From CAVQNQ01 sp964427655 (GTDB lineage Bacteria > Acidobacteriota > Terriglobia > Bryobacterales > Bryobacteraceae), in NCBI GenBank assembly GCA_964427655.1, contig CAYRWE010000012.1, positions 1-43,464 of the forward strand: DNA of 43,464 nucleotides, given 5' to 3'. The position numbers and the translations under genes were made by a program. Position 1 is the first letter of the stretch, and each line of letters begins with the position of its first letter. Positions 8,098-16,304 of the stretch are shown here, in pieces. The notes beneath the pieces are model-generated. The model did not search any database. It worked only from the letters and a program-made list of their open reading frames with translations, and was not told where the DNA came from.

Positions 8098-11000
8098 ATG
8101 AAAAAGGCGAGTCTCTTTGTGGCGGCGATCGTGGCCCTGGCGGGCGGGCTGTTTCTGGGAGTTCCGCGCGGCTCCGGGCAGACTAACCAGGAGCTGCTGT
8201 GGCGCTATCGCAATCTCGGCAAGGCGCTGTTCGAGAATCCCACCACGCAGTCGCAGGCTCCGGCGGAGCTCAAGAAAGCCCTCGATCTGGCGCCCGGCTC
8301 CTTTCGCGACCGCCTCAACTACGGGCTGGCGCTGCTGCGGGCCGGCGAGATCGATCCGGCCATCGCCGAGCTTCAAAAGGCCCAGGCGCAGGATCCCCAG
8401 TCGCCTTACACCTGGTTCAATCTGGGAATCGCCTACAAGCGCCAGGAGCGCCTCGCCGATGCCATACGCGAGTTCGAGCGCATGGTGCAACTGGCGCCGG
8501 ACGAGCCGGTCTCGCACTATAACCTGGGAATCCTGTACTCGCAAAACGGCCGTCCGGCCGACGCGCTGGCGCAATTCCAGACGGCCGCCAGGCTCGATCC
8601 CAAGCTGGTGGCGCCGCTGTTCCGCATCTACAACTACTATCGGCTCGGCGGCGACGAAGCCAAGGCCGCGCAGGCGCTGGCCGCGTTTCAGGCCGCCAAG
8701 CAGCGCCAGCAGGCCGCCGACGATACCGAGGACATGGATTGGTCCTTCTATGCCGAGCTGTACGACCCGATTCAGGCTCTGCCCGCCGCCGCCGGCCCCG
8801 CGACCGCCGGAGTGAAGTTCGAGGATCGCAAGCTCGCGGGTGCCGTGGACGCCGCCAGCGCCGGAACGCTCGTGCTCGATGCCGATGGCGACGGCCGGCC
8901 GGACCTGCTGGTATGGTCGAGCCGCGGCGTTCTCCTCTTCCGCAATGGGAGCGAGCCGGTGGCCGATTCGGGCCTGGCGGATCTGCGCGGCGTGATTTCG
9001 GTGGCGGCCGGCGACTTCGATAACGACGGCCTCCCCGATCTCTGTGTGCTCACCGAAGCCGGAGCGCGGCTCTATCGCAATGCCAAGGGGCGCTTCGAGC
9101 CGGTGGCCGCCAAGCTCCCCGCCGGCCGCTTCGAGCACGCTGTGTGGCTGGATTTCGATCACGACTACGATCTCGATCTGTTCCTTTTGGGCCCCAATTC
9201 CGCGCTCCTGCGCAACGACGGCCACGGCAATTTCGAAGATTTCAGCGCGCATTTTCCCTTCGCTCCCGGGCGTGCCGTGGACGCCGTCGCCTTCCGTGTG
9301 GTGCCGGACACCAAAGCGTTCGACCTGGCCGTTTCCTACGCGGACCACGCGGGCGTGCTGTACCGCGACCAATTGCGCGGCCAGTACACGGCTACGCCGC
9401 TCGATGCCCTTCCGGCCGGCGCCGCTGGGCTCCAGGCACTCGATCTCGATAACGATGGCTGGATCGACCTGGCCGCGCGGGATTCTCAGGCGGTTCTGCT
9501 GCTCCCCAACCGCAATGGGAAGTTCGAGCCGCAGAGCACCCCGGCAGGGCAAGCTAAAGCATGCCCCACATGCTTTGCTTTCTCGGATCTCGAGAATCGC
9601 GGCTTCGCAGACCTGGTCGCGGGCGGCCAGGTCTATCGCAACCTGGGGGAAGACCGCCTGGCCAATCCGGTCGCGCCCGCTGGAATGGTCTCGGGCGGTG
9701 CCTGGGCCGCGGCCGATTTCGATGCCGATGGCCGCGGCGACCTCGCAACCGTTGCCCCCGATGGCGGTATCCATCTCCTGTTGAACCGCACCGAGTCGAA
9801 GAACCAATGGCTGCGCGTCTCGCTGGCCGGTGTGAAGAACTTGAAGGCCGCGCCGGGCACCGAGGTCGAGGTCAAGGCCGGCAATCTGTACCAGAAGAAG
9901 CTCTATCGTGGAACGCCGCTACTGTTCGGCCTGGGTGGCACGAACCGCGTGGATACGGTTCGCCTTACCTGGGCCAACGGCATGATCCAGAACCAGACCA
10001 ACGAGGCCGCCGGGCGCAGCCTGTCAATCGTCGAGGCGCCGCGTCTCTCCGGCTCCTGCCCCATGATTTTCACGTGGAACGGCCGCGGGTTCCAGTTCAT
10101 CACGGACGTTCTGGGGGTCGCGCCGCTGGGAGCCAGTTCGGGCGATGGCCAGTACTTTCCGGTGGATCATGACGAGTACGTGCGCATCCCCGGCGAGGCG
10201 CTGGCCGCGGTGGACGGGCATTACGAAATCCGCATTACCGAAGAGCTGCACGAGGTCTCGTATCTCGACCAGGTGCGCCTGCTGGCCGTGGATCACGCGG
10301 CCGGAACCGAGATCTTCACCAACGAGAAGTTCAAATCGCCGCCATTCCCGGAATTCCGGCTTTTCGGCGTGAACCGGCGCATCTTCCCCGTCGCCGCGCG
10401 CGACGATAAGGGGCGCGATGTGCTCCCCGCGCTGCTGCGCCACGACCGCGTCTATGCGGGCGGCTTCCGCCACGATTCCGCCGGAGTGGCCGACTTGCAC
10501 GCGCTGACCCTCGATTTCGGTCCGCAGGCGGCCGCCGGCAACAAAGCCGTGCTACTGCTCGATGGCTGGGTCGACTGGGCCGATGGCAGCACCTTTTATG
10601 GCACCTCGCAGGCACCCGGTGGCGGGCTGGTGTTTCCGTACCTCCAGGTGAAGGACGCGGCGGGAAACTGGCAGACGGTGATCGAAGACATGGGCATTCC
10701 GGCGGGCAAGCCGAAAACCATCGCGGTGGATCTGACCGGGCGGTTCCTTTCGGCGTCGCGCGAAATCCGCATTGTCACCAATCTCTGCCTCTACTGGGAC
10801 CAGATCTTCCTCAGCGACGATCCCGCCGCGCCGCCGGTTCGAATCCGGCCGCTCGAAACCCGTTCGGCGGAAGTGCGGCTGCGCGGCTTCTCGCGCGCCT
10901 CCATCGACCCGCGCCGCGAGCAGCCCGAGGCCTTCGACTACGCCGCCTGGACCCCCACGGCCACTTGGAACCAGACCCCCGGCCTTTACACGCGCTATGG

Positions 11001-11346
11001 CGACGTGCGGGAACTGGTAGAAGCCGCCGACGACCGCTTCGTCATCATGGGTGCGGGCGACGAGCTGCGCCTCGAATTCCCAGCCGGCAGCCTGCCGCCG
11101 CTGAAGCCTGGCGAGCGCCGGGATTTCCTGCTGCTGGTGGATGGCTGGGCCAAAGATGCCGACGCTAACACCGCCTTCTCGCAGACCATCGAGCCGCTTC
11201 CGTTCCACGCCATGAGCCGGTACCCATATCCCGCGCCGGAGCATTACCCGGACGACCCGGCGCACCGGGCGTACCTCAAGATCTACAACACGCGACCCGC
11301 CATCCGCTTTGTTCCCAAGCTGCTGGCCGGCTCCGGGCGGGATTAG
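8098..11346 (+). CDS. secreted TPR / FG-GAP / UnbV (CRTAC1-like) protein with large unassigned C-terminus
   Basis: Start ATG 8098 follows GGGAG and GGTGG and gives a classical signal peptide (MKKASLFVAAIVALAGGLF). Residues about 30-200 hold about four TPR units (for example NLGIAYKRQERLADAIREFE). Residues about 230-560 form FG-GAP/VCBS blades with calcium-type loops such as DADGDGRPDLL, DFDNDGLPDLC and DLDNDGWIDLA. An ASPIC/UnbV-like segment follows at about 575-650 (APGTEVEVKAG, VDTVRLTWANG). The last about 430 residues (from SCPMIFTWNGRGFQFITDVL) match no domain I can name. The protein (1082 residues) is probably periplasmic or surface-located. A copy of the dispersed repeat lies in frame at 9547-9576 and encodes GQAKACPTCFAF. 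Exact function unknown. Confidence 0.85.
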   Translation: MKKASLFVAAIVALAGGLFLGVPRGSGQTNQELLWRYRNLGKALFENPTTQSQAPAELKKALDLAPGSFRDRLNYGLALLRAGEIDPAIAELQKAQAQDPQSPYTWFNLGIAYKRQERLADAIREFERMVQLAPDEPVSHYNLGILYSQNGRPADALAQFQTAARLDPKLVAPLFRIYNYYRLGGDEAKAAQALAAFQAAKQRQQAADDTEDMDWSFYAELYDPIQALPAAAGPATAGVKFEDRKLAGAVDAASAGTLVLDADGDGRPDLLVWSSRGVLLFRNGSEPVADSGLADLRGVISVAAGDFDNDGLPDLCVLTEAGARLYRNAKGRFEPVAAKLPAGRFEHAVWLDFDHDYDLDLFLLGPNSALLRNDGHGNFEDFSAHFPFAPGRAVDAVAFRVVPDTKAFDLAVSYADHAGVLYRDQLRGQYTATPLDALPAGAAGLQALDLDNDGWIDLAARDSQAVLLLPNRNGKFEPQSTPAGQAKACPTCFAFSDLENRGFADLVAGGQVYRNLGEDRLANPVAPAGMVSGGAWAAADFDADGRGDLATVAPDGGIHLLLNRTESKNQWLRVSLAGVKNLKAAPGTEVEVKAGNLYQKKLYRGTPLLFGLGGTNRVDTVRLTWANGMIQNQTNEAAGRSLSIVEAPRLSGSCPMIFTWNGRGFQFITDVLGVAPLGASSGDGQYFPVDHDEYVRIPGEALAAVDGHYEIRITEELHEVSYLDQVRLLAVDHAAGTEIFTNEKFKSPPFPEFRLFGVNRRIFPVAARDDKGRDVLPALLRHDRVYAGGFRHDSAGVADLHALTLDFGPQAAAGNKAVLLLDGWVDWADGSTFYGTSQAPGGGLVFPYLQVKDAAGNWQTVIEDMGIPAGKPKTIAVDLTGRFLSASREIRIVTNLCLYWDQIFLSDDPAAPPVRIRPLETRSAEVRLRGFSRASIDPRREQPEAFDYAAWTPTATWNQTPGLYTRYGDVRELVEAADDRFVIMGAGDELRLEFPAGSLPPLKPGERRDFLLLVDGWAKDADANTAFSQTIEPLPFHAMSRYPYPAPEHYPDDPAHRAYLKIYNTRPAIRFVPKLLAGSGRD
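9547..9576 (+). repeat. dispersed inverted-repeat element, copy 1 (inside a coding sequence)
   Basis: The core GGGCAAGCTAAAGCATGCCC plus CA occupies 9547-9568. With the following bases it forms a perfect 8-bp hairpin AAAGCATG / CATGCTTT (9556-9563 with 9569-9576) around the loop CCCCA. It is in frame within the FG-GAP region of the TPR protein. The same core is found at 14408-14474 (twice) and, with two changes, at 31823-31844. Confidence 0.85.
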
Positions 11347-11370
11347 CGGCCGCGCCTCTAATCCCTTTCT
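11339..11370 (+). terminator. hairpin with short T tract, probable intrinsic terminator
   Basis: GGGATTAG (11339-11346) and CTAATCCC (11358-11365) make a perfect 8-bp stem with a GC-rich 11-nt loop, followed by TTTCT. The stem includes the stop codon of the TPR/FG-GAP gene. The T tract is short, so termination may be partial. It would separate that gene from the following six-gene operon. Confidence 0.5.
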
Positions 11371-11398
11371 ACTATTCCATTTGCCGTATACCGCGAAT

Positions 11399-11404
11399 TA
11401 CAAT
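11399..11404 (+). promoter_or_regulatory. -10 element TACAAT in front of a possible leaderless GTG start
   Basis: TACAAT matches the -10 consensus at five of six positions and lies exactly 6 nt before the GTG at 11411, so transcription would begin at or next to the start codon. No good -35 is seen; TTCCAT at 11375-11380 is weak. A similar layout precedes hicB (TAAAAT 21040-21045, ATG 21052). Confidence 0.35.
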
Positions 11405-11410
11405 TTCGGA

Positions 11411-12754
11411 GTGTCGAGTTTCATTTTTCGATGGGGCGCCCTGTTTCTCTGCGCGGGAATCGTGCCCGGTCAGGTTGAAAACTCGATAGATTTCATCTAC
11501 ACGGAAGCGCCGCGCTACGAGCCCGCCACGCCCGGCACGCGCTTTCCGGCGGGCGCCGCGTTGCGCATAGTCGCGCAGGGCCAGGCGCGCGCGTTAGTCC
11601 CCGCGTTCGCCGCGTCGGCGGATGCCAGCATTGCGTTCGACGGCCAGCGTGTGCTCTTCGCGGGCAAGCGGAAGGCGGGCGACCCGTGGCAGATCTGGGA
11701 AGTCCCTGCGGCCGGCGGAGCGCCGCGGCGCGTCACGGCGTTCAATGACGATGCGGTCGCGCCATTCTACCTGGCGGACGAGTGGATCGTGTATTCCCGG
11801 CACACGCCATCGGGCTTCCAACTCGAGACCATGCCGCTCGCGGGCGGCGGGCCAGTCGTTCGCCTCACCTACGCGCCCGGCGACCACCTAGCTACCGATG
11901 CGCTGCGCGACGGCCGTGTCCTCTTCGATGGCCCGCATCCGGATGCCGCCTCGCCCCGGCGCGACGTGTACGCGGTTTACCCGGATGGCAGCGGCGTCGA
12001 GACCTACCGCTGCGACCATGGCCGCGACCGTCACAGCGGCCGTCAAGTGGCCTCGGGAGACATCGTTTTCGAAGTTTCCGGCAAACTCGCGCGCTTCACC
12101 TCCGCACGCGCGGACCAACTCGAAATCCCCATGTCTGCGGGTCAATTCGCTGGTCCCATCGCCGAGACTCCCCCCGGCGAGTGGCTCGTGGCTTACCGGC
12201 CCGACAGCCGGGCGCGCTACGGCATCTACCGCTGGAAGGCGGGCCAGAGCGCGCCCGATAAACTGGTTGCATCGCCCGTTGCGAATGCCATCCAGCCCGT
12301 GCTGGTGGCTCCCCACGAGGTCCCCAAGCGCCATCCATCCGGACTGGGGAATCGCGAGGGCGCCAATCTGCTCTGCCTGAACGCTTACACTTCGCGCTCG
12401 CCCATCCCCGCGGATTCGGTGGCGGCCGTGCGCGTGTGGGCGCTCGATGACGCCGGTGCGGCCGTGAATCTCGGCCAGGCGCCCGTCGAGCACGATGGCT
12501 CGTTCTTCGTGCAGACGCCCGCCGACCGGGGCATACGGTTCGAGCTGCTGGACCAGGCCGGAAAAACCGTGGCGGCCGAGAAGGGCTGGTTCTGGGCGCG
12601 GCGCGGCGAGCAGCGCATCTGCGTAGGATGCCATGCCGGTCCCGAGCGCGCGCCCGATAACGCCGTTCCCGCGATTCTGCTGCGGGGGACCGATCCGGCC
12701 AAAATGCTGCTGCCGGTCCACGGGCGCGAAACCGCGGAGGTAAGATCCCGATGA
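11411..12754 (+). CDS. exported beta-propeller heme protein resembling the hydrazine synthase alpha middle domain
   Basis: The start is the first in-frame GTG after the upstream hairpin and gives a signal peptide (FRWGALFLCAGIVPGQ). Residues about 60-330 are PD40/TolB-like propeller repeats (WQIWEVPAAGGAPRRVT, IVYSRHTPSGFQLETMPLAG, DVYAVYPDGSG). The C-terminal part has the order seen in proteins carrying the HZS_alpha domain: PHEVPKRHPSG, LLCLNAY, DGSFFVQTPADRGIRFELLD, then WARRGEQRICVGCHAGPE. CVGCH (C404, C407, H408) is a single c-type heme site. The product is 447 residues, so it is much shorter than true HzsA and lacks its additional heme domain; hydrazine chemistry should not be assumed. 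It ends 4 nt inside the next gene. TTG at 11381 is an alternative start. Confidence 0.7.
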   Translation: MSSFIFRWGALFLCAGIVPGQVENSIDFIYTEAPRYEPATPGTRFPAGAALRIVAQGQARALVPAFAASADASIAFDGQRVLFAGKRKAGDPWQIWEVPAAGGAPRRVTAFNDDAVAPFYLADEWIVYSRHTPSGFQLETMPLAGGGPVVRLTYAPGDHLATDALRDGRVLFDGPHPDAASPRRDVYAVYPDGSGVETYRCDHGRDRHSGRQVASGDIVFEVSGKLARFTSARADQLEIPMSAGQFAGPIAETPPGEWLVAYRPDSRARYGIYRWKAGQSAPDKLVASPVANAIQPVLVAPHEVPKRHPSGLGNREGANLLCLNAYTSRSPIPADSVAAVRVWALDDAGAAVNLGQAPVEHDGSFFVQTPADRGIRFELLDQAGKTVAAEKGWFWARRGEQRICVGCHAGPERAPDNAVPAILLRGTDPAKMLLPVHGRETAEVRSR

Positions 12755-14391
12755 GACCTTTTCGATTCGCAGGGCCGCCCCGCTTCTGGGCGTTGGCGCT
12801 GTTTTTGGTGGCGGCCGGCGGGCAGCCGTCCGCGGTCTCCATTCGTTTTGAGGAAGTGAGCGCCCAGGCCGGCATCAACTTCACGCACAGCTTCGGCGCC
12901 GAAAAACTCGGCTCGCTGCTGGAGAGCACCGGCGCGGGCGCCGTCTGGTTCGATTACAACAACGACGGCTTGATGGATCTCTACGTGGTGAGCGGCATGG
13001 ACTTGGGCAAGGGCATGCATCCCTACCCGCTGCGCAAACCGCCCGCCGTCCCGCCGCACAATCATCTGTTTCGCAACGACGGCAACGGCAAATTCACCGA
13101 CGTCACCGAGCAGGCCGGCGTGGCGGGCGGCATCTTCGGCATGGCCGCCATCGCCGCCGATTACGATAACGACGGCCACACCGATCTGCTGGTCACCGGC
13201 TACGGCCGCGTGATCCTCTATCGCAACAAGGGCGACGGCACGTTCGAGGATGTCACCGAAAAGGCCGGCTTGAAGGTGCCGGGATGGTCGATCGGCGCCG
13301 CGTGGCTGGATTACGACCGCGATGGCTGCCTGGACGTCTTCATCGGCCGCTACGTCAAGTTCGACCCCGATTACCACGCCTACTACGCGGCCGACAATTT
13401 CCCCGGGCCGCTCGATTACGAACCCAATAGCAGCGTGCTCATGCACAACAACTGCAACGGCACGTTTTCCGATGTCAGCGAGAAAGCCGGCATCGCGCGC
13501 CTGAAGAGCCGGGCCATGGGCGTGACGGCCGCCGATTTCGATGGCGACGGCTACCCCGATATCTACGTGGCCAACGATAAGACCGAGAACTTCCTCTATC
13601 ACAACCGCAAAGACGGCACCTTCGAAGAGATTGCCGTGCCGGCCGGCGTGGCCTACGGCCAGAACGGGGAAGGCACTTCGGCCATGGGTCCGGTCTTCGT
13701 GGATTTCGATCACGATGGCCGCGTGGACCTGTGGGTTTCCGATTCCAAGTACAACCGGCTCATGCGCAACACCGGCAACCTGCGCTTCGAGGATGTGACC
13801 CGCCAGGCGGGTATCTCGCAACTGGCCGCGCAATACGTGAGCTGGGGCACGGGCGTGTACGATTTCGATAACGACGGCCGCGACGATATCTTCATCGCGC
13901 ACGGCGGTTTGATCCACATGGTTCCGCAGGAGCACTCGGTGTTTCACAACCTGGGCGACTGGAAATTCGAAGATGTCTCCTCCTCAGCCGGCCCGTTCTT
14001 CGAAGTGAAGAGCGTGGCGCGCGGCGCGGCTTTCGCCGATTACGATAACGACGGCCGCATCGACGTCTTTATCGTGAATCTCGGCGCTCCGGCCTTCCTG
14101 CTGCACAATACGTCGCCCAACGCGGGCCACTGGATTTCAGTCAAACTCGTAGGCCACAAGAGTAATCGCGACGGCATCGGCGCGCAGGTGGAGGTGCTGG
14201 CGGGCGGCAACCGGCAGGCGCACGAGCGTGTGGCGGGGTCGGGCTATCTTTCGCAGGACGATCCGAGGGTGCATTTCGGGCTGGGGAAGGCCACTAAGGT
14301 GGAGCGGCTGACCGTCACGTGGCCGAGCGGCATCCGGCAGGTGCTCGAAAACGTGCCTGCGGACCGCGTGGTTACGGTCGAGGAGAAATGA
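12751..14391 (+). CDS. CRTAC1 family FG-GAP/UnbV protein
   Basis: A secreted beta-propeller protein of 546 residues. The signal peptide (FWALALFLVAAGG) is followed by about seven FG-GAP/VCBS blades with calcium-type loops: WFDYNNDGLMDLY, DYDNDGHTDLL, DYDRDGCLDVF, DFDGDGYPDIY, DFDHDGRVDLW, DFDNDGRDDIF, DYDNDGRIDVF. An ASPIC/UnbV domain ends the protein (LVGHKSNRDGIGAQVEV, GSGYLSQDDPRVHFGLG, VTWPSGIRQVL). GGAGG lies 10 nt before the start. It overlaps the heme protein upstream and the YVTN/heme protein downstream by ATGA. Such proteins likely bind ligands or partners outside the cytoplasm; the true role is not established. Confidence 0.88.
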   Translation: MRPFRFAGPPRFWALALFLVAAGGQPSAVSIRFEEVSAQAGINFTHSFGAEKLGSLLESTGAGAVWFDYNNDGLMDLYVVSGMDLGKGMHPYPLRKPPAVPPHNHLFRNDGNGKFTDVTEQAGVAGGIFGMAAIAADYDNDGHTDLLVTGYGRVILYRNKGDGTFEDVTEKAGLKVPGWSIGAAWLDYDRDGCLDVFIGRYVKFDPDYHAYYAADNFPGPLDYEPNSSVLMHNNCNGTFSDVSEKAGIARLKSRAMGVTAADFDGDGYPDIYVANDKTENFLYHNRKDGTFEEIAVPAGVAYGQNGEGTSAMGPVFVDFDHDGRVDLWVSDSKYNRLMRNTGNLRFEDVTRQAGISQLAAQYVSWGTGVYDFDNDGRDDIFIAHGGLIHMVPQEHSVFHNLGDWKFEDVSSSAGPFFEVKSVARGAAFADYDNDGRIDVFIVNLGAPAFLLHNTSPNAGHWISVKLVGHKSNRDGIGAQVEVLAGGNRQAHERVAGSGYLSQDDPRVHFGLGKATKVERLTVTWPSGIRQVLENVPADRVVTVEEK

Positions 14392-16304
14392 TGCGGATTC
14401 CTTGGCTGGGCAAGCTAAAGCATGCCCCACCTTTCACCAGGCTAAGGCTTGGTGGGGCATGCTTTAGCTTGCCCGTATTTGTGTGCCTGGCGGTCCTGGC
14501 ATCCGCCGCGGCCGGCGCCCCCGCGCCGCGCTACCCATCGCCCGTCGAACTGGCCGTTTCTCCCGATGGCGCGCGGCTCTTCGTTGTCTGCGAGGGCACC
14601 GACGAGGTGGTGGTCTACGACAACCGCTCGCACTCGATCGCGCGCCGCATCCCCGTGGGCCGTGCGCCGAAGGATGTGGCGCTTTCGCCGGACGCGCGGC
14701 GCCTCTACGTGGCCAACTCCTGGAGCGACACGGTTTCCGAGATTGACACGCAATCGCTCGCGGTGCTCCGCACGCTCCCCGCCGGCTTCGAGCCTAACGC
14801 TGTCATCGTGGATCGCGCCCAGCGCTATCTCTACGTCGCCAATCGCATCGGCGGCGATGTTTCGGTGGTGGATCTCGCCACCGGCCAGGAGACCAAGCGC
14901 CTGCTGGCGGCGCGCGGGGCCAGTTATCTGGCGCTCTCGCCCGATGGCGCCAAAGTCTACGCCACGCACATCTATCCGATCCCCGGAAAATGGCGCACGC
15001 CGCCGCAATCGGAGATCACGGTCATCGATACCGCCCGGCAAATGGTGATCGATCGCTACCGGCTCGATAACGCCGCCGGCGTCTTCCACGTGGCGCTCTC
15101 GGCCGACGGGCGCCTGGGAATGGCCGCCGAGACGCGCCCCAAAAATCTAGTCCCCCTGGCGCACGTGGAGCACGGCTGGGTCTTCGGCAACTCCATATCG
15201 GTTTTCGGCGAGGATGTCGGCGAGCCGGTGCAGATTCCCATCGACGAGCTGGATCGCTACTTCACGCCGCCGTTCGGCGTGGTGCTGGCGCGCGATAAAT
15301 CCATGGCCTATGTGTCGACCACCGGCTCGGACAGCATCACGGTGATCGACATCCGCCGCCTGCTTGAATTCCTGCGCACGGCAACCCCTGCGGCACGGCG
15401 CGCATTGGCCAACGATCTTTCGGCCTCCGCCCATTACGTGGCCGCGCGGATTCCGGTGGGGCGCGGTCCCAAGGGGCTGGCGCTCTCTGCCGATGGAAAA
15501 CGCCTCTACGCTGCCAATCGCAGCGATGACACGGTTTCGGTGATCGATACCGCCGCGCGCCGCGTGGTCGAGACGATCTCGCTCGGAGGCCCCGCGAATT
15601 TGACGCCCGAACGCCGCGGCGAGCAGCTCTTCTTCAGCGCGCGCTTCGCTTTCCAGGGCCACTTCGGTTGCGCCAACTGCCATATCGAGGCGACTTTCGA
15701 TGGCCTCCCCTGGGATCTCGAGCCGGACGGCTTCGGCGTGGACATCGTGGACAACCGCCTGCTGGAGAATATCGAGGGCACCGAGCCGTTCAAGTGGAAC
15801 GGAAGCAATCCTAACCTGGAGACCGAGTGCGGCCCGCGCACCGAAAAGTTCTTCTACCGATCCCAGAGTTATGACGGCCAGGAGTTGGCCGACCTGGTGG
15901 CTTACATCAAATCCATTCCGGCGCGGCCCAACCGCTTCCGCCGGCCGGAGGGTGAGATGACCGCCGCCCAGGAGCGCGGAAAGTCCATCTTCGAGCGCAC
16001 GCGCAAGAAGGACGGCACGCCCATCCCGGAAGCCAACCAGTGCGCGGTGTGCCACTCCGGACCGCACTTCACCAACCAGCAATTGGCCGATGTGGGCAGC
16101 GGCAAGCCCACCGACCGCTCACCGCGCATCGATGTGCCGCAGTTGACCAATATCGCGCTGACCGCGCCGTATCTGCACGATGGCTCGGCGCGCACGCTCG
16201 AAGAGATCTGGACCGTCTTCAATCCGGCGGATACGCATGGAGTGACCAACGACCTCCAAAAAGACGAACTCAACGATTTGATTGAGTACCTGAAAACGTT
16301 ATGA
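14388..16304 (+). CDS. YVTN beta-propeller fused to diheme cytochrome c peroxidase/MauG-like domain
   Basis: An exported 638-residue protein. Residues about 45-400 are YVTN-type propeller repeats (SPDARRLYVANSWSDTVSEI, GKRLYAANRSDDTVSVIDTA). The C-terminal part has two c-type heme sites: C428/C431/H432 in GCANCHIEA and C552/C555/H556 in QCAVCHSGP. They are followed by LTNIALTAPYLHDGSARTLEE, the signature region of CCP/MauG-type diheme proteins. It probably acts as a periplasmic redox enzyme with a docking propeller. The N-terminus is odd: an inverted repeat (14408-14474) lies between the start codon and the hydrophobic core (LPVFVCLAVLASAAAG), extending the n-region. ATG 14391 is a possible start with a better-spaced GAGGAG. 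Joined to both neighbours by ATGA overlaps. Confidence 0.85.
   Translation: MMRIPWLGKLKHAPPFTRLRLGGACFSLPVFVCLAVLASAAAGAPAPRYPSPVELAVSPDGARLFVVCEGTDEVVVYDNRSHSIARRIPVGRAPKDVALSPDARRLYVANSWSDTVSEIDTQSLAVLRTLPAGFEPNAVIVDRAQRYLYVANRIGGDVSVVDLATGQETKRLLAARGASYLALSPDGAKVYATHIYPIPGKWRTPPQSEITVIDTARQMVIDRYRLDNAAGVFHVALSADGRLGMAAETRPKNLVPLAHVEHGWVFGNSISVFGEDVGEPVQIPIDELDRYFTPPFGVVLARDKSMAYVSTTGSDSITVIDIRRLLEFLRTATPAARRALANDLSASAHYVAARIPVGRGPKGLALSADGKRLYAANRSDDTVSVIDTAARRVVETISLGGPANLTPERRGEQLFFSARFAFQGHFGCANCHIEATFDGLPWDLEPDGFGVDIVDNRLLENIEGTEPFKWNGSNPNLETECGPRTEKFFYRSQSYDGQELADLVAYIKSIPARPNRFRRPEGEMTAAQERGKSIFERTRKKDGTPIPEANQCAVCHSGPHFTNQQLADVGSGKPTDRSPRIDVPQLTNIALTAPYLHDGSARTLEEIWTVFNPADTHGVTNDLQKDELNDLIEYLKTL
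14408..14474 (+). repeat. dispersed element, copy 2: perfect 24-bp inverted pair
   Basis: Left arm 14408-14431 and right arm 14451-14474 are exact reverse complements over 24 bp, spaced by 19 nt. Each arm contains the core GGGCAAGCTAAAGCATGCCC or its complement. The whole 67-bp unit lies within the first 30 codons of the YVTN/heme gene, encodes GKLKHAPP...GGACFSLP, and would form a very stable RNA hairpin near the start codon. Confidence 0.9.

Noticed and set aside
7627..9807. Minus-strand open frame of 726 codons opposite the amidase and TPR genes
   Set aside because: Antisense shadow due to high GC; no signal, motif or ribosome binding site, while the plus-strand genes are clear.
11411..12754. 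Calling the heme propeller a true hydrazine synthase subunit
   Set aside because: No HzsB/HzsC partners, only one heme motif, much shorter than HzsA, and no other anammox genes in the window.
12385..13947. Minus-strand frame of 520 codons with many VVIEI-type repeats
   Set aside because: The repeats are the reverse complement of FG-GAP calcium loops (GATTACGATAACGACGGC-like), so a shadow of the CRTAC1 gene.
14408..14474. Intrinsic terminator at the strong inverted repeat
   Set aside because: No T tract follows and it lies within an open frame joined by overlapping stops and starts; the same core recurs elsewhere, so a repeat element fits better.
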